Shown in pieces: positions 52,138-61,543 of a stretch of 64,000 nucleotides of DNA. The position numbers were made by a program, and so were the translations under genes. Position 1 is the first letter of the stretch. The number at the start of each line of letters is the position of its first letter. Origin of the DNA: Candidatus Jordarchaeales archaeon (GTDB lineage: Archaea; Asgardarchaeota; Jordiarchaeia; Jordiarchaeales; Freyrarchaeaceae); NCBI GenBank assembly GCA_038889235.1, contig JAWAHN010000002.1, positions 354,288 to 418,287 on the forward strand. Reading direction: 5' to 3'. The notes beneath the pieces are model-generated. The model ran no database searches. It had not been told where the DNA came from and was given only the letters and a program-made list of their open reading frames with translations.

Positions 52138-53970
52138 ATGGTGAGAGTGGCGGTCATAGACAAGGATAGGTGTAAGCCCAACGACTGCTCAAAGGAGTGC
52201 TATAGGTTTTGCCCTGGAGTGAGGATGAAGCAAGAAACTGTAACGTTCGACGAGGAGACAGGGAAAGCCAGAATAGCCGAATCCCTGTGCACAGGTGAAG
52301 GCATCTGCGTGAAGAAGTGCCCCTTCAAAGCAATACGCATCGTCAACCTACCAGAAGAGCTGGAGGAAGACTTAACCTTCAGGTATGGTCCCAACTCCTT
52401 CAAGCTCTACCGCCTCCCGATACCGAAGAAAGGCAGAGTAACAGGGCTCATAGGCCCAAACGGAGTGGGGAAAACAACAGCTATGCGCATCCTCAGCGGG
52501 GAAATCAAGCCGAACTTTGGGCGTTTCGATGACCCACCAGACTGGGACGAAATCATAAGGTACTATAGAGGAAGCGAGCTTCAAGGATACTTTGAGAGGA
52601 TGGCCAACGGCGACCTAAAAGTGGTTCACAAACCTCAGAACATCACGCTGCTGCCTAAAGTGGTCAAAGGCGTGGTGAAAGACTTACTCGAAAAGGTTGA
52701 CGAAAGAGGAGTCATGCGTGAGCTCGTCAGGGGACTTGAGCTTGAAGCAGTGCTTGAACGTGAGCTTGAAGTGCTCAGCGGGGGTGAGCTCCAACGAGTA
52801 GCCATAGCGGCGGCAGCTTCCCGCGACGCCGACGTATACCTGTTCGATGAGCCATCAAGCTACCTTGACGTTTACCAAAGGCTTAACGCGGCGCGGGTCA
52901 TAAGAAAGCTGGTCGACTACGGTAAAACGGTCGTTTGCGTCGAGCACGACTTAGCCCTAGCGGATTACCTGAGCGATGTCGTGTGCCTCTTCTACGGCGA
53001 GCCCGGGGTCTACGGCGTGGTCACCCATCCTCACGGTGTTAGGGAAGGTATAAACATCTACTTAGACGGTTATCTTCCAGACGAGAACCTCAAGTTCAGA
53101 AGCGAGTCGATAAGGTTCCATGTAAACCCAGCCCCCCCAGACAAGTGGGTAAGTGAGAAAGTGATCGTGTCGTTCGGCGAAATGGAGAAGCACTTTAACG
53201 GATTCACACTAAAAGTTGAGGGGGGAGCTGCGCACAAAGGAGAAATCATAGGAATAATAGGGCCAAACGGCATCGGGAAAACGACGTTCGTTAAGCTTAT
53301 CGCTGGAATAATAAAACCTGATGCCGGTAGTCCACCCCCACAAACACTCAAAGTAAGCTACAAACCCCAATACCTGAAGGCGACATACGACGGAACAGTG
53401 CAGTCTCTCCTCATGGAATCCGGAGGAAAAAAGGTTCTCTCAAGCGACTTTAAAACGTCCGTCCTTGAACCACTAGAAGTGACACCACTAATGGACCGCG
53501 AGGTGAAGAACCTCAGCGGAGGCGAGCTCCAGCGGGTAGCAATAGCAGCCTGCCTAGCGAGGGACGCCGACGTATACCTCATAGACGAGCCAAGCGCGTT
53601 CCTTTCAGTCGAGCAAAGACTTAACATGGCGCGTGTGGTGCGTCGCGTCATAGAGAAATCCGAGGCGACAGCATTCGTGGTTGAACACGACGTGGTTCTG
53701 GTCGACGCCATATCAGACTCGCTGATGGTTTTCACCGGAAAACCAGGAGTGTTCGGCGTCGCCCACAAGCCCGTCGACTTGAAAACCGGAATGAACAGCT
53801 TCCTCGAGCAAATGGGCATCACGTTCAGGAGAGACCCCAGAACGGGGCGCCCCCGTGTGAACAAGGAGGGCTCACGCCTAGACAAAATCCAGAAAGCTAG
53901 GTCAATGTATTACTACATTGAAGAAGCACACGAAGAAGAGAAAGAGGAAGAAAAAGAGGAGGCCACTTAA
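52138..53970 (+). CDS. abce1: Ribosome recycling ATPase ABCE1 (RLI)
   Basis: Splits ribosomes after termination. 610 residues: two [4Fe-4S] clusters in the N-terminus (CKPNDCSKECYRFCPG and CTGEGICVKKCP), two ABC domains with GPNGVGKTT and GPNGIGKTT P-loops, LSGGELQRVAIA signatures in both and FDEPSSYLD / IDEPSAFLS Walker B regions. The C-terminus carries an extra acidic run (EEKEEEKEEAT). ATG start behind AGAGAGGGG. Confidence 0.97.
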   Translation: MVRVAVIDKDRCKPNDCSKECYRFCPGVRMKQETVTFDEETGKARIAESLCTGEGICVKKCPFKAIRIVNLPEELEEDLTFRYGPNSFKLYRLPIPKKGRVTGLIGPNGVGKTTAMRILSGEIKPNFGRFDDPPDWDEIIRYYRGSELQGYFERMANGDLKVVHKPQNITLLPKVVKGVVKDLLEKVDERGVMRELVRGLELEAVLERELEVLSGGELQRVAIAAAASRDADVYLFDEPSSYLDVYQRLNAARVIRKLVDYGKTVVCVEHDLALADYLSDVVCLFYGEPGVYGVVTHPHGVREGINIYLDGYLPDENLKFRSESIRFHVNPAPPDKWVSEKVIVSFGEMEKHFNGFTLKVEGGAAHKGEIIGIIGPNGIGKTTFVKLIAGIIKPDAGSPPPQTLKVSYKPQYLKATYDGTVQSLLMESGGKKVLSSDFKTSVLEPLEVTPLMDREVKNLSGGELQRVAIAACLARDADVYLIDEPSAFLSVEQRLNMARVVRRVIEKSEATAFVVEHDVVLVDAISDSLMVFTGKPGVFGVAHKPVDLKTGMNSFLEQMGITFRRDPRTGRPRVNKEGSRLDKIQKARSMYYYIEEAHEEEKEEEKEEAT

Positions 53971-54146
53971 CCATTACAGAGAGAATGGGGTGGACGCGAC
54001 AAAGAGACCAGCTAAGCAAACTCTACCTCCAAGTGCCAGCCCCATCAACCGCCCACCGTCCCTCCCTTCTCCTCCTAACGCTTGCCATGATGAAAGTTTT
54101 GTTAACATCTGAATTGTGGAAGCGTTTCGCCCCCTTCTTTTAGAGG

Positions 54147-55370
54147 TTACGGTCCTATGTGGCCGAAACTGGTTTGAGCAATAACCTTCCTTAACCCCAC
54201 TCCTAAGAGGGCCTCCCTCACCGCCTTCATATCCTCGAAGCTTGGCTGGACTATGTCCGACCTGAACTCTGGCCTATAGTCGAGGACGCAAACCTGTATG
54301 TCTGGGTCTATGCTAGCTATCTTATCCCCCATCTCTAAAAGTTCATCTAAGGTTGGGTGGAAGAACTTGTTGTACGGGATTCCTATCCCCATAAACACCC
54401 TTTCAGGGTAATACTCGTCCGCAATATACTTGACCGCACTCCAAGATGTTTCAAGGTACAGCTTTGCAAGCTCACGATCCTCAACTCCTGTAATCAGCTG
54501 GAACGTTTCCAAGCGAAGGGCTTTAAGGTCAGGCCCTATGTCCGTCACACCACTTTCAACAAGCTCATCTATCCTCTCCTTGGTTAAAACAGTCGCGTTT
54601 GTGTCAAGGTGAAGCCTAGCCTTCTCATCGGGGTTTAGACGGCGGAGCTCTTTGAAAAACGCGACAAGCCAGCGGTGGTTGATCGTCGGCTCTCCTCCAC
54701 TCACAGCCATTCTGTCGACGCCGTAACGCCGCCTCATAAGGCTTAGCTTGCCAGCCGCCTCACGCGGCGTCATCGGCGGCAGAGAACTATTGTAAGTTAC
54801 ATGGTAGTTCTGGCAGGAAGGGCACCTTAGATTACACCCCGCCGTAAACGCTGCAACCTCTATGTACCCTCCCTTCTTCTTGAGCCAGTAGGGAGTTCCA
54901 ACTCCACCAACCTGGTGAGGGATGAATCCTTCAACTATCCTAAGTGGACTCCTACTTTCAACTCTCGTTTCAACGACGTCTCCTTCGTTAATCTTAGTGT
55001 GGCAAGCCGCTCTAAGCTCACCATTCACTAACACTGAGCAGTTGTAGCACCCCCCAGTGAGGCATGGAGAGAAAATGGCTCCCTCCCTCGGAAACCTCGA
55101 AAACTTGTACCCCAGAAATTCGAGCGCAGCCTTAACAGTTACGCCTCCGGGGACCTCGCACCTAACTCCGTCAACAGTGACGGTTATCTTCTCCCTCGGC
55201 TGCTCGTCTGGGACAGGCCTACGCGCCATGAAGGGGCATGCCAGATAGCATGAGCCGCAGCCGACGCACCTTTCACGGCCCGGACAACTAACAACTGTTT
55301 CACAGAAGCCGCAGCCGACGCACCTTTCGGTTCTAACGTATTTCAGGTATTGCTGCAAAGAAACCCCCAA
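54147..55370 (-). CDS. Radical SAM enzyme with ferredoxin and second Fe-S module
   Basis: 407 residues with three iron-sulfur parts. Residues 17-46: two 4Fe-4S ferredoxin-like sets (CVGCGFCE..CP and CVGCGSCYLACP). Residues about 60-135: a beta-grasp domain with CLTGGCYNCSV and AACH, spaced like a 2Fe-2S ferredoxin. Then a radical-SAM domain with CNLRCPSCQN (CxxxCxxC) and SGGEPTINH. The radical-SAM half resembles PflA/NrdG-type activases. Electrons may pass internally to SAM. Substrate unknown; next to an ABC exporter but separated by 37 bp. Confidence 0.8.
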   Translation of the reverse strand: MGVSLQQYLKYVRTERCVGCGFCETVVSCPGRERCVGCGSCYLACPFMARRPVPDEQPREKITVTVDGVRCEVPGGVTVKAALEFLGYKFSRFPREGAIFSPCLTGGCYNCSVLVNGELRAACHTKINEGDVVETRVESRSPLRIVEGFIPHQVGGVGTPYWLKKKGGYIEVAAFTAGCNLRCPSCQNYHVTYNSSLPPMTPREAAGKLSLMRRRYGVDRMAVSGGEPTINHRWLVAFFKELRRLNPDEKARLHLDTNATVLTKERIDELVESGVTDIGPDLKALRLETFQLITGVEDRELAKLYLETSWSAVKYIADEYYPERVFMGIGIPYNKFFHPTLDELLEMGDKIASIDPDIQVCVLDYRPEFRSDIVQPSFEDMKAVREALLGVGLRKVIAQTSFGHIGP

Positions 55371-55407
55371 GAGATTTAAAGAGGGATAGGACGTTTTTTC
55401 CTTTTCC

Positions 55408-57180
55408 TCATCCCTCGTAACGTTCTAGTCTGTGGATCCCTATTTTTAAGAAAGCGTATATGGTGATTAAGCCGAGCGCGACCGAAGTTGCGTATCCTGT
55501 GAGTTGAACTTCGGGGCTTACCTGCACCAGGTTAACTACATTATTCGCCAAAACCCAGCCAAGCATTATTAATTCGGGTTGAGGAAACTTTGATGTTATT
55601 ATGTCCAGCATCGATAGCACCGTCATCAAGTTGAAAATCCACGGCATGAACGTGGCAATCATTACGAATAATATTATCTCAGTTACGATGGACGTCGCTA
55701 GGAAATTCACTAAGTGGCCTAATCCTCCCTCCTTAAACACGGGTCTCGACGCGTAAACTCCAGTCGCTATAGCACTACTAATGGTCACCGCGAAGGGCGT
55801 TATGGTCAGGAGCAGTACAATGTTCACCACACCACCCATTACTAAGTAGAACAGTAGGGCTAGAATGACGGACACCGGCACACTTAAAATTAGCGTCTCA
55901 ATGAATATAGAGTAAACTAGGAACCTGACGCCATTAGGTGTTTTCTTTATAGTCAAAAGGAGATCTTTTCTTCCTATGAAAACGTAGGGGACTATCATTA
56001 TGGGAAGAATGATGCAGGCTAGTGAAAGGAAGGCGGAAGAGATGGGAACGAGCTGAATTCTGGGGTCTACAATTTCAGATTGCATGATCCGACCGATGAG
56101 AAACACTATTAAGGGAAACACGTAGACTGATGCAAGCATTGCAACATGGTCCATCCTTCTCGTGAACTCTTTCAATTGTGATACTACTATGACGCCCAAC
56201 GGGTACGAGAACATGCCCCTAACTGTTCTGTAAAACAGGTTCTCCTCTTTCACGACTATTTTCTCTTCTTTTCCTTCAATCATGCTCGTGAAACTTATCC
56301 TACTAGAGTAGGCTAACCCCGCCAGGAACGAGAAAGCGGAGAAAACAGCCACGAGTGCAAGACTCGTCCATCCATCGGGTTGAAGTGGAACAAAGAAATA
56401 TGCAGAGCCAATTTTCACGATAGCCACGTTGCTTCGCGTAACGGCGAAGTGTACTACGTTGGCAACCCACACCGGCGGCAGGAACCAAAATCCCGTAGGA
56501 ACAGTTGACGTTGTTAAGACGAGGGTGACTAGAGCGAAAGCTATCCCTATGCCCCCCAGCAAAGCTCTTAGAATGGCTTTGGCCCTACTCGTGAGTTCAC
56601 GTGTGAATAGATACGTTGAAATAAGCACTGCGATCCAGATCCCGGTGAGGTTTGTCAAGATCAAAGTTGCAAATATCAGGATGATGGTCTGAGGTGGCAG
56701 GCTGAAGGAGAACGCGACAGGGAGGAGAAGGAACGTAGATATTAGCAGGCTGATTGGTATCGTTATCAAGTTAACCACAAACTCTCCAATGACAAGGTGA
56801 ACGGGTTTAAGCGGTGACGAGAGCAAAATGTCCTTACTGACCACCTCTACTTCCTCGAGTTGCCGTGCAAAGGCGGCTAAGATGGGGATGAAAAGAGAAA
56901 AGAACCCTGCGAGTGATCCCATAGTCCAGACTAAAGACGTGTCAGTAACAAGAGGAAAATGAAGCGCACTTAGTACGGCAGGGGATGTCATCGCGCTCCT
57001 CAAGTAGCTTCCAAGTCTAAAGTGTATAAAAGAATGATACGAAACTACTGATAGGAACGCGCCCATCGCCACAACACTAAATGAAAGTATGAATGGGAGG
57101 GGTTTACGCAGCCGCCTCCTTATCTTCCCGGACAGCATCAGCCGGTACTCGTTTTTCGCCACAGCCAGCCAGGGGGGCAA
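55408..57180 (-). CDS. ABC transporter permease (ABC-2-like)
   Basis: 590 residues with about twelve hydrophobic helices in two halves and a polar loop in the centre (MIEGKEEKIVVKEENLFYR). The N-terminal motif AVAKNEYRLMLSGKIRRR is characteristic of ABC-2-type exporter permeases. It is 3 bp downstream of its ATPase gene. Exports an unknown substrate; large, fused-type permease. Confidence 0.82.
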   Translation of the reverse strand: MPPWLAVAKNEYRLMLSGKIRRRLRKPLPFILSFSVVAMGAFLSVVSYHSFIHFRLGSYLRSAMTSPAVLSALHFPLVTDTSLVWTMGSLAGFFSLFIPILAAFARQLEEVEVVSKDILLSSPLKPVHLVIGEFVVNLITIPISLLISTFLLLPVAFSFSLPPQTIILIFATLILTNLTGIWIAVLISTYLFTRELTSRAKAILRALLGGIGIAFALVTLVLTTSTVPTGFWFLPPVWVANVVHFAVTRSNVAIVKIGSAYFFVPLQPDGWTSLALVAVFSAFSFLAGLAYSSRISFTSMIEGKEEKIVVKEENLFYRTVRGMFSYPLGVIVVSQLKEFTRRMDHVAMLASVYVFPLIVFLIGRIMQSEIVDPRIQLVPISSAFLSLACIILPIMIVPYVFIGRKDLLLTIKKTPNGVRFLVYSIFIETLILSVPVSVILALLFYLVMGGVVNIVLLLTITPFAVTISSAIATGVYASRPVFKEGGLGHLVNFLATSIVTEIILFVMIATFMPWIFNLMTVLSMLDIITSKFPQPELIMLGWVLANNVVNLVQVSPEVQLTGYATSVALGLITIYAFLKIGIHRLERYEG

Positions 57181-57183
57181 TGT

Positions 57184-57939
57184 TCACACCCACTCAATCA
57201 TGTCTTTGGTAGCTTTCCTTCCAGTAACTTGAAAGAAAACCTCTTCCAGGTTTTTCGCCCCATACTTCTCCTTCAACTCCTCAGGAGAGCCGACTTCCCT
57301 AAGGCGGCCCTGGTCTATTATACCCACTCTCTCACACAACTCTTCAGCGAGAGGAAGTATGTGAGTGCATATGAAGAACGTCTTATTAGTTTCTGAGGCG
57401 AGCATCCTTACGAGGTCTTTAACCATGCGGGACGAAACAGGATCTAGGCCACTTGTCGGCTCATCTAAAAAGACTATCTCAGGGTCATGAATAAGGGCGG
57501 AGGCAAGCAAGACCTTTTGCTTCATCCCCTTACTGAACCCTTCAAGAAGCTCGTCCGCCCTATTGTCGAGCTCAAAGAAGCTCAACAACTCCTCCATTCT
57601 CCGCTTCAAAACCTGCGGCGGAACATCGTAAAGACTTCCTATGAACTCGAGAAACTCGCGCGCTGTGAGCTTATCGTAAACAGTTGGAACCTCCGGGAGG
57701 AGCCCCGTTATCCTCTTAACTCTTTCACTCTCGCTCAGAATGTCATACCCTCCAACCCTCGCACCCCCACTAGTCGGCCGGATGATACAGTTCAGCAACC
57801 TCACAGTAGTAGTTTTACCCGCACCGTTTGGACCAAGAAACCCGAAGGTCTCGCCTTTCAAAACCTCCAAGTTGAGATCCTCTACACCAACCCTCGACCC
57901 GTAAAACTTCGTCAAACCAAAAGTTTTGATCGCCTCCAA
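57184..57939 (-). CDS. ABC transporter ATP-binding protein
   Basis: About 251 residues: Walker A GPNGAGKTTTV, Q-loop region, signature EGFSKGMKQKVLLASAL, Walker B IVFLDEPTSGLDP and switch His in CTHILPLAEEL. The FSKGMKQ signature is typical of ABC-2 exporters. The chosen start is TTG 57939, 7 nt behind GGAGGG; TTG 57954 is an in-frame alternative. First gene of the two-gene exporter operon. Confidence 0.93.
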   Translation of the reverse strand: MEAIKTFGLTKFYGSRVGVEDLNLEVLKGETFGFLGPNGAGKTTTVRLLNCIIRPTSGGARVGGYDILSESERVKRITGLLPEVPTVYDKLTAREFLEFIGSLYDVPPQVLKRRMEELLSFFELDNRADELLEGFSKGMKQKVLLASALIHDPEIVFLDEPTSGLDPVSSRMVKDLVRMLASETNKTFFICTHILPLAEELCERVGIIDQGRLREVGSPEELKEKYGAKNLEEVFFQVTGRKATKDMIEWV

Positions 57940-57954
57940 GTAAAGTCCCTCCAA

Positions 57955-58363
57955 AGGTAACCCTCAATCCGCAGCTGTTTCCCTATTCACCGCAAGCCAC
58001 ACCTCTCCGTCTACTATTACACACCTCACAGTCCCCACCACTTATAACTTTTATTAATGTCTTCACTAGTTCCGTCAAAACTCTTCACACCATAAATAAG
58101 CAGGCAAATTATAACGAGGCTTCCCACCTGTACACGTGTGTCCAAAAATTGCGAACTACGCTTTAAAAAAAGAGGTCTTTACGCGAAAATTTACTTTTGT
58201 AAAGCCTATCTTTAAACAAAGCAACTTCATGTATCCAAAAACTGCCACTTCCAGCTCTCCAAAAATAAAAATTTCGTAACAAAATATTTTCTAGGAAAAA
58301 TTTTTATTCGAAGCATGCTGTAATTATTTTTAGCCCAACAACGATGAGGAGAGCAAGCCAGTT
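57955..58363. other. AT-rich intergenic stretch
   Basis: 409 bp between divergent units. It contains a promoter for the ABC operon (58041-58048) and, near 58290-58335, AT-rich candidate promoter sequence for the longin-like gene. A 21-codon frame at 57964-58029 on the minus strand is noted but not called. No RNA gene recognised. Confidence 0.45.
58041..58048 (-). promoter_or_regulatory. Putative TATA box for the ABC exporter operon
   Basis: GTTATAAG in the operon direction, flanked by A-rich sequence. It predicts a transcript starting near 58020 with an 80-nt leader. Confidence 0.45.
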
Positions 58364-58786
58364 TTGATACGGGAGCTGTTTATATTAAAAGAAGGTGTAC
58401 CTATTTTTGCGTACGAAAAAGGAAAAGGTGCGCTGAAAGAACCATTGTTATCCTCGGGATTCATGAACGCAGTCTACCATCTAGCTAAGGCTGAGCTTAA
58501 AGAGGGAATAAACGTAATAAAAATGGACGACTCTATTATCTGCCTAAAGGAAATACCGCCAATTCTAATAGTAGTAGTGTGCGACAATGAAAAAGAAGGA
58601 AAACTGTTTGCAGAAAGAATAGGAGAAGAGTTCCTTAAAGAATACGGTAGGACCATAGAAAAATGGAACGGCGAGATCAGCGTCTTCCGCGATTTCCATA
58701 AAAAAGTGGACCGCCTATTAAACAAGAGAAAGTCTATCGACAATGAACTAGCTGAAACACTAAGTAAAGTGTTAGACCGCCTTTGA
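58364..58786 (+). CDS. Longin-like domain protein, short paralogue
   Basis: 140 residues. MIRELFILKEGVPIF, SIICLKEIPPILIVVV, GRTIEKWNGEISVFRDF follow the same pattern as the N-terminal domain at 50163-51038, including the shared EKWNG and F-x2-F spacing. TTG start. A strong hairpin with a T-run follows the stop. Single-gene unit. GTPase-linked trafficking role is inferred from the fold only. Confidence 0.55.
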   Translation: MIRELFILKEGVPIFAYEKGKGALKEPLLSSGFMNAVYHLAKAELKEGINVIKMDDSIICLKEIPPILIVVVCDNEKEGKLFAERIGEEFLKEYGRTIEKWNGEISVFRDFHKKVDRLLNKRKSIDNELAETLSKVLDRL

Positions 58787-58807
58787 AAGGGGAAGGGGGA
58801 AGGGGAC

Positions 58808-58837
58808 GTTGCCGGGACGGCTCTTCGTCCCGGCAAC
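58808..58837 (+). terminator. Perfect 12-bp hairpin followed by T-run
   Basis: GTTGCCGGGACG, six-base loop GCTCTT, CGTCCCGGCAAC; 13 bp later comes TTGTTTTTTC. The stem is GC-rich and perfectly paired and the T-run is placed as in bacterial intrinsic terminators. It lies 22 bp after the longin-like stop. Could instead be a small RNA or protein site. Confidence 0.6.
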
Positions 58838-58988
58838 CTCTCCAGTTGTTTTTTCACCCTTCTCCTGGGAAACCGTGTTTCAGTAAATGATATTATGGCT
58901 GCATTTATGATGCTGGAGGTCATTTAACTGCGCTAGGCTCCCGGGAAAAGACTGCTCGAGAAAGACTAGCCGTGCCCTAGTAAGTGTC

Positions 58989-61382
58989 TTAGGTTTTTAT
59001 TTCGAGCAAGAACCTTTTTCCTTCATCTGGAACTCTGACGACTACTACTTTTTCTTTCTCGAAGTATTCCCATGAAGGTGTTTCCTGGCTTCCTTGCTGC
59101 AACTCCTTACCATTCCAGAGGACCTTCGACGGTTTAAGTTCTACACCGTTGAACCTTACTTCTAGTGTTCTCATGCCAGGGTTGTAGTTTCCCTTCTTCT
59201 CACTAGCCTCGAACTTTATGGTGTCCCCGTTCTTCGTGCAAGTGTATTCGACGATAAGGTATTCTCCTTTAGTGTAGTTGAAGCTTACCCCGTCGTCTTC
59301 GTAATATTCCACTTTTGACGTTCCTGAAGGGTATACATTGAGCACAAGTGGGTTTATGGGTTTCTCGTCGGAAAACTGTACTACGTTGCGCATGGGGATT
59401 ATCGCTCCCCCTTTGACGAAGATGGGGCAAACGTCTAGGGGGGCTTCAACTATTATTGGGAGTCCTCCAGTGATCTTTTCGTTCGTCCAAAAGTTGAACC
59501 ACTCTCCTTTGGGCAAGTAGACTATGCGCGTTCTCGCTCCTTCGTAGACTATTGGGGCAACGAGCAGCCAGTCTCCAAACATGAACTGTCTCTCTGAGAC
59601 GTAGCCGTCGATGGTGCCGGAGAATATGTGCGGGTCGTCTGGAAACTCGATGAACATTGCGCGCATCACGGGGACTCCTGTCTTGTACGCTTGGTAGAAG
59701 CAGTTGTAGATGTATGGAAGGAGCCTATACCTAAGCTCGATGTACTTGCGACTGATTGACTCCACCTCTTTCCCGAAGGCCCACGGCTCCTGGTCTGGTG
59801 TCCCCGTCATTGTGTGGTTTCTGCAGAAAGGATAGAAAACGCCGAGCTGAATCCACCGGGCGAACAGTTCGGGTGACGGGCTCCTCCTAAACCCCCCTAT
59901 GTCTACCCCTACAAACGGCACGCCTGAAACACCTAGATTAAGGCACATGTTGATGCTTAGTCTCAAGTGCTCCCAGCTGCTTTCGTTGTCCCCCGTCCAG
60001 ACGGCTGCATAGCGCTGGATGCCGGCAAAGAAAGAGCGCGTCAGTATGAAGGGGCGCTCGTTAGGCTGGTGGCGGAGCAAGCCTTCATACGTAGCCTTAG
60101 CCATGAGGAAGCCGTAGACGTTGTGGATCTCTCTGTGGTCTGTAAGTCTGCCGTCAGCGTTGTGAACGGCGTCAGGCCGTATGGTCTTGTTGGGGAAGAC
60201 CGAGGGCTCGTTCATGTCGAGCCATATCCCCGCCACTCCCATGTCTAAGAGCTCCTTGAATAGAAGACCCCACCATTCTCTAACCTTCGAGTTGGCGAAG
60301 TCGGGGAAGTGGCATGGACCAGGCCATACGTCACCTGTAAAAAGTTCGCCGTTTGGAAGGCGGACAAAGCAGTCGTGTGCAAGCCCTTCTTCGTACACAT
60401 GATACCCTTTCTCCACCTTAACCCCCGGGTCAACTATGACTACAGTTTTGAATCCGTCTCGGCCGAGCTCCTCTATCATTTTCTTAGGGTTGGGGAACTT
60501 TTCCTTATCCCAAGTGAAAACACGGAAGCCGTTCATGTGGTCTATGTCAAGCCATATGGCGTCGCAAGGTATTTTTCTCTTCCTGAGCTCGGATGCAACC
60601 TCCTTAACCTTGCTCTCCGGATAGTAGCTCCACCGGCACTGGTGATAGCCTAGACTCCAGACGGGCGGAAGGAAGGGCCTCCCAGTCAGCTCAGTGTAGT
60701 AGAAGAGCACTTTTTTCGGCTCTGGGCCATAAATAAAGTAGTATTCGAGAGGCCCCCTCTCTGCTCCAAACGAGTAGTAGCTTGCAGACTCTTTCCCCAT
60801 GTCGAACGACGAGCGGTGAGTGTTGTTGAAGAATATGCCATAACTCCTCCCGTCCCTTAAAGCCATGAAGAAAGGCACGGAGCCGTAAATCGGGTCAGTG
60901 GGCGTATAGTGGTAAACGTTGTCCGTGTTCCACATGGTCAGAGCCTGGTCACGCTTGTCGAGGGGGCCGGTCTTCTCGCCGAAGCCAAAGTAGTGTTCGT
61001 TTTCAGGCATCTCCTTCCAGCACCTAACCTGCTCCCCATCCCACCCCATCCCCTTACCCAAGTCGTCGCGGTTTATCATCCAACCGTCACAGGAGTAGAA
61101 CTCCAGCCTGCACGGGTTCTTGCGAACCTTCAAAATCAAGTTTTCGGTTGAAAGCGTGAGGAACTCTCCTTCATCCCTAAACTCGGGGCTCACCGCGGCA
61201 CCATGTTCCCTAACGATCCATGGAGGGCTGGGCGCCTTATCTGGAGTTACGAGGCGAACCCGGATGACATTGTGGCCTAAAACTTTCACCTCTGCTTCAA
61301 GCTCGCCGCAGTCTAGTGCTAAAACGTTGCCCTGCAAAGTGTACCCCTTAACCCTACCAATGGACCTCCATTCCCCGCGCAA
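58989..61382 (-). CDS. malA: Alpha-glucosidase, glycoside hydrolase family 31
   Basis: 797 residues, intracellular (no signal peptide). The GH31 nucleophile motif GIWLDMNEPSVF is present; further hallmarks are PPVWSLGYHQCRWSYY, WLDIDHM and RSFFAGIQRYAAVWTGDN, with GVDIGGF following. Beta-sandwich domains flank the barrel. Resembles the Sulfolobus MalA family, releasing glucose from maltose/malto-oligosaccharides; an alpha-xylosidase role is an alternative. No sugar transporter is adjacent. ATG start. Confidence 0.92.
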   Translation of the reverse strand: MRGEWRSIGRVKGYTLQGNVLALDCGELEAEVKVLGHNVIRVRLVTPDKAPSPPWIVREHGAAVSPEFRDEGEFLTLSTENLILKVRKNPCRLEFYSCDGWMINRDDLGKGMGWDGEQVRCWKEMPENEHYFGFGEKTGPLDKRDQALTMWNTDNVYHYTPTDPIYGSVPFFMALRDGRSYGIFFNNTHRSSFDMGKESASYYSFGAERGPLEYYFIYGPEPKKVLFYYTELTGRPFLPPVWSLGYHQCRWSYYPESKVKEVASELRKRKIPCDAIWLDIDHMNGFRVFTWDKEKFPNPKKMIEELGRDGFKTVVIVDPGVKVEKGYHVYEEGLAHDCFVRLPNGELFTGDVWPGPCHFPDFANSKVREWWGLLFKELLDMGVAGIWLDMNEPSVFPNKTIRPDAVHNADGRLTDHREIHNVYGFLMAKATYEGLLRHQPNERPFILTRSFFAGIQRYAAVWTGDNESSWEHLRLSINMCLNLGVSGVPFVGVDIGGFRRSPSPELFARWIQLGVFYPFCRNHTMTGTPDQEPWAFGKEVESISRKYIELRYRLLPYIYNCFYQAYKTGVPVMRAMFIEFPDDPHIFSGTIDGYVSERQFMFGDWLLVAPIVYEGARTRIVYLPKGEWFNFWTNEKITGGLPIIVEAPLDVCPIFVKGGAIIPMRNVVQFSDEKPINPLVLNVYPSGTSKVEYYEDDGVSFNYTKGEYLIVEYTCTKNGDTIKFEASEKKGNYNPGMRTLEVRFNGVELKPSKVLWNGKELQQGSQETPSWEYFEKEKVVVVRVPDEGKRFLLEIKT

Positions 61383-61485
61383 GAAACCACCACCCAGCTA
61401 CCTTATCCTTTCACATCGCTTATTCTAAAAGATTTGTGGAAAATTTTTTAAAAGGGAATTTTTGGCGCCGCTCTGGCTCTGAAAA

Positions 61486-61493
61486 TATTTATA
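61486..61493 (+). promoter_or_regulatory. Putative TATA box for the 61544-62497 operon
   Basis: TATTTATA preceded by the purine-rich GAAAA, about 55 bp before the TTG start at 61544; a good archaeal BRE/TATA arrangement. Confidence 0.5.
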
Positions 61494-61543
61494 CACCGCT
61501 TTTCCAGTTCATAGCAGCTTAACATTTCCACTGGTGGGCTGCT

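Noticed and set aside
57964-58029. 21-codon frame upstream of the ABC operon with GGTGGGG before GTG
   Set aside because: The operon TATA box would place transcription start inside this frame, so it is probably leader sequence; a leader peptide cannot be excluded.
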